Both the position numbers and the translations under genes were made by a program. Below are positions 5,611-11,139 of a stretch of 11,139 bases of DNA, piece after piece; position 1 is the stretch's first letter, and every line of letters begins with the position of its first letter. This stretch comes from an uncultured Prevotellaceae bacterium (lineage in GTDB: Bacteria > Bacteroidota > Bacteroidia > Bacteroidales > Muribaculaceae): assembly GCA_945983195.1 (NCBI GenBank), contig CAMFSS010000040.1, forward strand, positions 1 through 11,139. The letters are read 5' to 3'. Under the pieces are notes generated by a model. The model was not told the DNA's origin and searched no databases. It saw only the letters and a program-made list of their open reading frames with translations.

Positions 5611-8394
5611 TCAATGTAGCTTTGAGCGCAGATAGTGGCCTGTGATGCTTGCATCGCATGCTGCAACCTCTTCGGGAGTACCGCAGGTAACCACTTCACC
5701 GCCGGCATCACCGCCGTCGGGGCCCATGTCGATGATGTAGTCGGCACATTTTATCACGTCCATGTTGTGCTCAATGATGATGATGCTGTGCCCATTGTCG
5801 ATAAGCTGGTTGAATGACTTCATCAGGGTGTTTATGTCGTGGAAATGAAGTCCGGTGGTTGGCTCATCGAAAATGAACAGAGTGGGAGAGTGCTTCTCGC
5901 CGGTAAGATAGTAGGCGAGCTTTACGCGCTGGTTCTCCCCACCCGACAGTGTCGATGACGACTGCCCGAGCTTGATGTAGCCCAGTCCGACATCTTGAAG
6001 CGGCTTGAGCCGGCTCACAATTTTAGTTTCAATAGAGCCTTTTTCTTCAGAGAAAAACTCGATAGCCTGATTCACCGTCATGTCGAGAACGTCGCTGATG
6101 TTTTTCCCTCGATAGAGCACTCCGAGGGCGTTTTTGCCGTAACGCCTTCCGTGGCAGCTTTCGCATGGCAGGGTGATAACCGCCATAAACTGCATCTCGA
6201 TAGTGATTGTGCCCTCGCCCTTGCACTCTTCGCATCGTCCGCCAGGTGAATTGAATGAGAAGAAGCCGGGGGTGTAGTCCATCTGTACAGATAGCTGCTG
6301 CTCGGAGTAGAGGCGGCGAATCTCATCGAAAGCCTTGAGATAAGTGGCAGGATTGCTGCGCGTGGACTTGCCTATCGGCGACTGGTCGACAAATTCCACT
6401 TTACTTATAGAGTCGATATCGCCGCGCATAAGACGGTGCACTCCCGGAGCGTCGGCACTCTCGCCAAAGTGGCGCATAAGTGCGCGGTAAAGAGTGTCCT
6501 TCACCAAAGTTGATTTTCCGGAGCCGCTCACACCGGTGACTACCGTGAGTATGCCAAGTGGGAAGCGGGCTGTGACCTGCTTCAGATTGTTGGCGGCTGC
6601 ACCTACTATTTCGATGTAGTTGGTCCACTTGCGGCGGAAAGGCGGTAGTGGAATTTCGCGCTCGCCATTGAGATATTGCAGTGTGTAGCTCGATGTGGCT
6701 TTGGCAAGACTGGCAACATCGCCTTGATAGATTACCTCGCCGCCATGCCGTCCGGCTTCGGGACCGATGTCGATAAGATAGTCAGCCTGGCGCATTATGT
6801 CCTCATCGTGTTCCACCACAATCACCGTGTTGCCGAGGTCGCGAAGTGATTTCAGTACGCCGATTAGCCTGGAAGTGTCGCGAGAGTGCAAGCCGATGCT
6901 GGGTTCGTCGAGAATGTACATCGAGCCAACAAGGCTGCTGCCGAGCGAAGTGGCAAGGTTAATGCGTTGGCTTTCACCGCCCGAGAGTGTTGAAGACAGG
7001 CGGTCGAGGGTGAGATAGCCAAGACCAACCTCGTTCATGAAGTTGAGGCGGCTGCGAATCTCCACAAGGAGTCGCTTTGCCACCTTTGTATCGGTTTCGG
7101 TGAGCTGAAGATTATTGAACCACTCCGTGAGGCTCTTTATGGGCATTTTCACTATGTCGGTGATTGAGCAGCCATTGATTTTCACAAACGATGCTTCGCG
7201 CTTCAGCCTTGAGCCGTGGCATTCGGGACACACCGTCTTTCCGCGGTAACGGGCGAGCAACACGCGATACTGAATGTTGTAGGCTTTGCTTTCAATGTAC
7301 TTGAAGAAACCGTCGATTCCCGGGAATTGCTTGTTTCCGTGCCACAGCAAGTCCTTTTGTGCTTCGGTGAGCTGGAAATAGGGCTTGTGAATGGGGAAAT
7401 CGTAGGTGGCAGCCACATGTATAAACTCACGTTTCCATTCACCCATTTTTTCGCCACGCCAGCAATAGACGGCACCGTCGTAGACCGACAACGACTTGTC
7501 GGGAACAACAAGACTCTCGTCAATGCCGATTACCTTGCCGAAACCTTCACAGCAAGGGCAGGCTCCAATGGGGTTGTTGAAGTTGAACATAAGGTCGGTA
7601 GGCTCCTTGAATTCTATTCCGTCGGCTTCGAAACGCTTGGAGAAGTGCAGCTCGTCGATTCCGTCGGGAGTCCACAGCTTTAGCAAACACTCATCGTGAC
7701 CCTCGAAGAAAGCTGTTTCCACGGAGTCGAAAATGCGGCCGTCGTCATCAGTGCTGTCGCTCACGGCGAGGCGGTCGACAAGGAGATTGTAGGTGGCAGA
7801 ACAGGCATCGGCATTGCCGATTACGTCGGCAATCTGCAAGAATGAACCGTCGCGTTCCAGGCGCGAGTAGCCTTCCTTGGCAAGCACTTCAAGGTGCTGG
7901 CTAAGTGAACGTCCATCGGGAACTACGATTGGTGTGAGAATGGCAAGGCGGGTGCCGGCAGGGTAGGAGTGAATGGCGGCGATAACATCTTCGGGAGTGT
8001 GACGCTTCACCACTTCGCCCGACACCGGGGATATGGTCTTACCGATGCGTGCAAACAGCATACGCAAGTAGTCGTAGATCTCGGTTGATGTGCCTACGGT
8101 GCTTCGCGAATTGCGCGTGTTCACTTTCTGCTCAATCGCTATGGCAGGCGGCAAGCCCTTGATGAAGTCACATTCGGGTTTCGCCATTTTTCCGAGAAAC
8201 TGGCGCGCGTATGATGAAAGGCTCTCCACATATCTGCGCTGACCTTCGGCATAGAGTGTGTCGAAAGCCAGTGATGACTTGCCCGAACCCGAAAGTCCGG
8301 TAATAACCACAAACTTGTTTCGGGGAATGCTCACGTCGATGTTTTTGAGGTTGTTGACGCGCACACCCTTTGCTATAATCTCGTTTTCAGCCAT
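5611..8394 (-). CDS. uvrA: Excinuclease ABC subunit A (UvrA), probable second Bacteroidota paralogue
   Basis: The protein has 927 residues, close to the usual 940. UvrA is the damage-sensing dimeric ABC ATPase of nucleotide excision repair, which loads UvrB on lesions. Both nucleotide-binding domains look intact: Walker A GLSGSGKS (33-40) and GVSGSGKS (621-628), signatures LSGGESQ (470-476) and LSGGENQ (816-822), Walker B YILDEP (493-498) and LFIFDEP (839-845). The C-terminal zinc module has all four cysteines (721, 724, 744, 747) in the usual setting. The first zinc module is incomplete: CPCC at 279-282 remains, but the expected upstream CxxC is replaced by FSKRFEADGIEF (251-262). The same replacement is, from memory, common to one UvrA subfamily of Bacteroidota, which normally also carry a canonical copy. 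The gene has its own promoter box and no uvr neighbour. The family is certain; the division of labour between paralogues is not. Confidence 0.96.
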   Translation of the reverse strand: MAENEIIAKGVRVNNLKNIDVSIPRNKFVVITGLSGSGKSSLAFDTLYAEGQRRYVESLSSYARQFLGKMAKPECDFIKGLPPAIAIEQKVNTRNSRSTVGTSTEIYDYLRMLFARIGKTISPVSGEVVKRHTPEDVIAAIHSYPAGTRLAILTPIVVPDGRSLSQHLEVLAKEGYSRLERDGSFLQIADVIGNADACSATYNLLVDRLAVSDSTDDDGRIFDSVETAFFEGHDECLLKLWTPDGIDELHFSKRFEADGIEFKEPTDLMFNFNNPIGACPCCEGFGKVIGIDESLVVPDKSLSVYDGAVYCWRGEKMGEWKREFIHVAATYDFPIHKPYFQLTEAQKDLLWHGNKQFPGIDGFFKYIESKAYNIQYRVLLARYRGKTVCPECHGSRLKREASFVKINGCSITDIVKMPIKSLTEWFNNLQLTETDTKVAKRLLVEIRSRLNFMNEVGLGYLTLDRLSSTLSGGESQRINLATSLGSSLVGSMYILDEPSIGLHSRDTSRLIGVLKSLRDLGNTVIVVEHDEDIMRQADYLIDIGPEAGRHGGEVIYQGDVASLAKATSSYTLQYLNGEREIPLPPFRRKWTNYIEIVGAAANNLKQVTARFPLGILTVVTGVSGSGKSTLVKDTLYRALMRHFGESADAPGVHRLMRGDIDSISKVEFVDQSPIGKSTRSNPATYLKAFDEIRRLYSEQQLSVQMDYTPGFFSFNSPGGRCEECKGEGTITIEMQFMAVITLPCESCHGRRYGKNALGVLYRGKNISDVLDMTVNQAIEFFSEEKGSIETKIVSRLKPLQDVGLGYIKLGQSSSTLSGGENQRVKLAYYLTGEKHSPTLFIFDEPTTGLHFHDINTLMKSFNQLIDNGHSIIIIEHNMDVIKCADYIIDMGPDGGDAGGEVVTCGTPEEVAACDASITGHYLRSKLH

Positions 8395-8420
8395 AACATT
8401 GCTTGCATTGTTTCAAACTG

Positions 8421-8428
8421 CAAAGATA
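8421..8428 (-). promoter_or_regulatory. Promoter -7 box upstream of uvrA
   Basis: The minus-strand sequence TATCTTTG is an exact TAnnTTTG match 26 bases before the uvrA ATG, which would give a leader of about 20 bases. I found no good TTTG at -33 spacing, so only the -7 element is supported. No SOS-type operator stands out. Confidence 0.5.
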
Positions 8429-8446
8429 GTGCAATTTGCCGAGAAA

Positions 8447-8468
8447 TCATAGCAATGACAGCCTATGA
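8447..8468 (-). terminator. Small hairpin after the Sel1-repeat gene, weak terminator candidate
   Basis: The minus-strand arms TCATAG and CTATGA are separated by 10 bases and followed by TTTC, 10 bases after the TAA stop. A six-pair AT-rich stem is weak, so this is only a candidate transcript end. Confidence 0.2.
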
Positions 8469-8478
8469 AGTGACTAAA

Positions 8479-10410
8479 TTATGCCCAGGCATCGAAGCGA
8501 CCGTCGTCATCGGGAGGTTCGGGGGTATCGTCGTCGATGATGAAATCGTCGGAATCGAAGACGGGGCAGTAGTATTGCTCTATTTCGGCGGCATATTCGG
8601 TGAGACGGCCGTGGGTGTATGCCATTACGGTTTCGGCAAGGAGCTTCTTCGAGCCGAGGCGAGCGCCATTGAGCGCGAGATTGTCACTGAACGACAGCTC
8701 TACGTCGATGTAGTGGTCGTGCACCATGGCAAACATCTTTTCATAGGCTTGCTGATTATCCCAAAGGGCAGCCTTTGCATACCAAGAAAAAGCAGTATTG
8801 TCGTTTTCCTCTTGATTTATATCGCCATAGAAGAAAATGTCGCCAAGCATGAGTGCGCCGCATGCATCGCCCCAAGAATAGGCTTTCTTAAACATACTGA
8901 CGATTCCGGCGGCAAGCTCATCAGAGCGCTGCTCATCGCTTAGATTGGAAAACTCATCATATTCAATGGCGGCAAGCATGGTAAGGCAGTCGGAGCAGTG
9001 GTGGCGGATTCCTTCGTTGAGGGCTTCCTTGAGTGAATCGGGGTCGATGACTTTGTTGTCGTCATCGAGCCGGTATTTTGGCAGAGCAAGGTCGTACCAC
9101 GCATCGACTACACCCATTCGTGCAGCATGGGCAAAATAGTGACTTGCTTCATCGCTCTTGCCGAGGTCGTTCAAAGCCAAGGCGCAATAGAATAGCCAGA
9201 TACCCGATGGAGTGCCCGACTTGGCATCGCGGTCGCGAAGTAATCGTGCTATTTCAAGAGCGAGTTGCGGCTGGGGCTCGCTGCCATGATGCCCGAAGAG
9301 CAGATGCTTCAGTTGGATAACGGCAGCAAAGTCGCTTTTATGTTCAAATGCTTCGAGAAGAAGCTGTTGAGCCTTTGATCGGTCGACCATACCCATATCT
9401 CCACAGTCCCATGCCTGGGCAATGGCTGCGGTGGCATCACTGAGCCCTTGCTCTTGTGCCATCTGGAAATACTTCAGTGATATTGTGCCTGAATTTTCTT
9501 CCACCTCCTTGAGAACGTGATAGCGTCCGTAGGCAAACTGTGCATAGCGGTTGCCGGCATCGGCAGCCTGCTTAATCATTGCAATTGAGTCGTCGGACAC
9601 CATAAACACGGTGCTGCGCAGATAGAACACACGGAGGAAGTATTTTGCCACTTTCTCCGACATTACAGGCGAAAACGTCAAGGCATCGTGAATCAGTTCA
9701 TCGAATTTGGTATTTTCAAATAATTTTTCGTAGCGAGGCTCGTCGAGACAAAGGTGGAAGCTGTGACATTCATTGCCACACATGTAGCTGTGCGATCGGT
9801 CGATGCCAAGCGTGAACACGTGGCCTCGGCGGTCGCAGAAAAGCAGATGATCGTCGTCGTAGACGGTGACGTAGGCACTGCCATTGAACGAATAGCTGCC
9901 GTCGGGCGTAGCATCGGCGATATGGCTGGTGTAGGCATTGCGGAAGTCGGTTTCGGGATTGCCATAATGATTGCAATCATACTGCGTCATAGCCCATTTC
10001 CATGGAGCTTTTTGCAATGCGTCGGAGGCAACGGGGCTGATGAAACGGTCGTTTTCCCACACGCCGTCCGACTCCTTCTTCCATGCTTCGTGGTGCACAG
10101 TGCGGTTCTCATAGTGTCCCACACGGTCGGTGTGAATCACACGACCGCAACTGTCGAATTCGGCAGTTGCCATCACTTCCTCGTAGGTGCCGTTGACCCA
10201 TACAGGCTCAACTGCCGACCATTGCTCATGCACGAGCAGAAAACCGCGACCGTTGCGCTTTCCGTCGAGAAATTCACCAACATAGAAGTGGCTGTAATTT
10301 TCACATGTGATAATGCCCAGTCCTTCGGGGAGATTAGTTACTTCATTGGTCGCTCCTTGGTAGCGTCTGCCGTCGGGCAGCTCAAGCCATTTGTCGAGTT
10401 GTAGATTCAT
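8479..10410 (-). CDS. MORN-like / Sel1-like repeat protein with acidic C-terminal tail
   Basis: The protein has 643 residues with no signal peptide or membrane segment, so it is probably cytoplasmic. The N-terminus carries a MORN-like unit, YVGEFLDGKRNGRGFLLV at 43-60, with a degenerate copy around 10-34 (LPDGRRYQG, LPEGLG). Residues about 65-240 are a less typical, aromatic-rich segment. From about 275 to 600 there are degenerate Sel1/TPR-like helical pairs, for example MIKQAADAGNRYAQFAYGRY (278-297), KYFQMAQEQG (313-322), HYFAHAARMG (424-433) and AFSWYAKAALWDN (540-552). The last 25 residues are rich in aspartate, including DSDD (619-622) and two runs of three. Such repeats act as protein-binding scaffolds; no catalytic motif is visible and I do not recognise a named gene. 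It follows a VWA gene on the same strand, but a terminator and promoter between them imply separate transcripts. Confidence 0.8.
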   Translation of the reverse strand: MNLQLDKWLELPDGRRYQGATNEVTNLPEGLGIITCENYSHFYVGEFLDGKRNGRGFLLVHEQWSAVEPVWVNGTYEEVMATAEFDSCGRVIHTDRVGHYENRTVHHEAWKKESDGVWENDRFISPVASDALQKAPWKWAMTQYDCNHYGNPETDFRNAYTSHIADATPDGSYSFNGSAYVTVYDDDHLLFCDRRGHVFTLGIDRSHSYMCGNECHSFHLCLDEPRYEKLFENTKFDELIHDALTFSPVMSEKVAKYFLRVFYLRSTVFMVSDDSIAMIKQAADAGNRYAQFAYGRYHVLKEVEENSGTISLKYFQMAQEQGLSDATAAIAQAWDCGDMGMVDRSKAQQLLLEAFEHKSDFAAVIQLKHLLFGHHGSEPQPQLALEIARLLRDRDAKSGTPSGIWLFYCALALNDLGKSDEASHYFAHAARMGVVDAWYDLALPKYRLDDDNKVIDPDSLKEALNEGIRHHCSDCLTMLAAIEYDEFSNLSDEQRSDELAAGIVSMFKKAYSWGDACGALMLGDIFFYGDINQEENDNTAFSWYAKAALWDNQQAYEKMFAMVHDHYIDVELSFSDNLALNGARLGSKKLLAETVMAYTHGRLTEYAAEIEQYYCPVFDSDDFIIDDDTPEPPDDDGRFDAWA

Positions 10411-10434
10411 AATTGTGGTGGAATTGGTGTTTTA

Positions 10435-10442
10435 CAAAGATA
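10435..10442 (-). promoter_or_regulatory. Promoter -7 box upstream of the Sel1-repeat gene
   Basis: The minus-strand sequence TATCTTTG matches TAnnTTTG exactly, 24 bases before the ATG at 10410. No clear TTTG is found at -33 spacing. Its place just after the terminator of the upstream gene supports an independent transcript. Confidence 0.5.
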
Positions 10443-10474
10443 ATTAGTATTTTTGAATATTCATTGCATTTCAC

Positions 10475-10525
10475 AAAAGAAATAACCGGATATTGCAAAA
10501 GAATGCAAGCCATTGCAATATCCGG
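10475..10525 (-). terminator. Intrinsic terminator of the VWA-domain gene
   Basis: On the minus strand a perfect 13-base stem (CCGGATATTGCAA with TTGCAATATCCGG; 10525-10513 and 10498-10486) encloses a 14-base loop and is followed by the U-rich stretch TTATTTCTTTTG. It begins 61 bases after the TAG stop at 10587. Orientation, stem and tail all fit Rho-independent termination leftward. With the promoter box at 10435-10442 it accounts for most of the 176-base gap. Confidence 0.75.
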
Positions 10526-10586
10526 GCGAATCAATTAAAATGCACTCGTATAGAATGAACAGTAAATCAACGTGATAGTAGGAAGA

Positions 10587-11139
10587 CTATTTGCCTTCTT
10601 CTTCGTCGAATGCCTCATCAGCCATAGCTGTGTAGCGAGCCTGACGCTCCGATGCGTCCATTGTGGGCATTTCACCGTCGGCTTCGGCAACCTTCATGTT
10701 GGCAAGTCGGCTGAAGAAGTTAAAGCGAGTGCTTGAATCCTTCTGCATGGTGTGGCGAGTGCCGCTTTCAGAAAATTCGAAGTTGCGAGCGTTGCGAATG
10801 GAGAGTGTCATTGCCACCTCAATGGAGTCCTGGTTGGCACCCATGTAGGTGAAAGTCCAGCCTTCGCCGCGCAGCTCCTGCACAAGAGCCTTAATGCTTG
10901 AGCCGGTGTATTCGTGCGAGGCATTCTCGTAGCCGTCGGTGATAATTGTCACCACCACAACAGCATCTTCGAGGGTCTTGACGTGCTTGCGCATAGCAGT
11001 GAGTGCGAATCCCATAGCATCGTAGAGCGGAGTGCGGCAACACGGCTCGAAATCTTCCAATTTCAGCGAATGGGCTTGCTCTACGGGCGTCTGGTCGAGT
11101 CCGTACCGGGTTGCGCAGGTACAGAAAGTCTCGAGCGAG
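10587..11139 (-). CDS. VWA-domain protein, C-terminal part (cut by right edge)
   Basis: The frame is open from the right edge to the TAG at 10589-10587, giving the last 183 residues. An internal TTG at 11060 could be taken for a start, but coding clearly continues upstream through TRYGLDQTPVEQAHSL, so the true start is outside the window. The visible part matches the second half of a von Willebrand factor A domain: Thr36 in CRTPLYDAMG (34-43) and Asp68 in ITDGYENAS (66-74) are in the positions of the last two metal-ion-dependent adhesion site elements; the DxSxS element would lie outside. The segment GEGWTFTYMGANQD (91-104) is the next beta-strand. The last 20 or so residues are acidic (DEAFDEEEGK at the end). 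No membrane segment or signal is visible in this part, so a cytoplasmic protein-binding role is likely. Partners are unknown. Confidence 0.8.
   Translation of the reverse strand, partial: SLETFCTCATRYGLDQTPVEQAHSLKLEDFEPCCRTPLYDAMGFALTAMRKHVKTLEDAVVVVTIITDGYENASHEYTGSSIKALVQELRGEGWTFTYMGANQDSIEVAMTLSIRNARNFEFSESGTRHTMQKDSSTRFNFFSRLANMKVAEADGEMPTMDASERQARYTAMADEAFDEEEGK

Noticed and set aside
8455..8943. 162-codon plus-strand open frame over the end of the Sel1-repeat gene
   Set aside because: It comes from the reverse of Asp-rich and Ala-rich codons of the real gene; no domain is visible.
9754..10404. 216-codon plus-strand open frame opposite the Sel1-repeat gene
   Set aside because: It is long, but lies wholly antisense to a convincing repeat protein and reads as a Val/Ala/Ile-rich shadow typical of the opposite frame.

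Overview
The window looks like chromosomal DNA from a Bacteroidales bacterium, possibly Muribaculaceae; the family-level guess is weaker than the order-level one. The reasons are three matches to the Bacteroidota sigma-ABfr -7 box (TAnnTTTG) upstream of genes, no obvious Shine-Dalgarno sequences, lipoproteins whose mature ends start Cys-Ser-Asp, a Bacteroidota-type UvrA and a CcsA with a long N-terminal extension. All seven genes lie on the minus strand, so the transcriptional order is right to left. I see no tRNA, rRNA, mobile element, CRISPR array or frameshift, and little intergenic space.

Right part (11139 to about 8450): the 3' end of a von Willebrand factor A (VWA) domain gene runs off the right edge and ends at a good intrinsic terminator. 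A gene with its own promoter follows, for a 643-residue protein with a MORN-like N-terminus, Sel1-like helical repeats and a strongly acidic tail. Middle (8394-5611): a UvrA-family protein with its own promoter box, most likely the second Bacteroidota UvrA paralogue because the first half of its first zinc module is missing.

Left part (5420-1): a probable five-gene operon with a recognisable promoter at 5479-5510. It encodes, in order, an outer-membrane beta-barrel with a glutamate-rich segment, an imelysin-family lipoprotein (GxHxxE motif), a di-haem oxidoreductase lipoprotein (two CxxCH motifs), a short ResB and a CcsA/ResC protein cut by the left edge. The last three are chained by overlapping stop/start codons. 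The simplest reading is a cell-envelope module: ResB and CcsA attach haem covalently to the di-haem protein, which works with the imelysin-like protein and the barrel. Imelysin/di-haem pairs are linked to iron in other bacteria, so a role in iron or another cation is the leading inference, but no substrate can be read from the sequence. A 14-bp stem-loop that pairs better in the mRNA than in the opposite strand separates the imelysin and di-haem genes and may set their relative expression.
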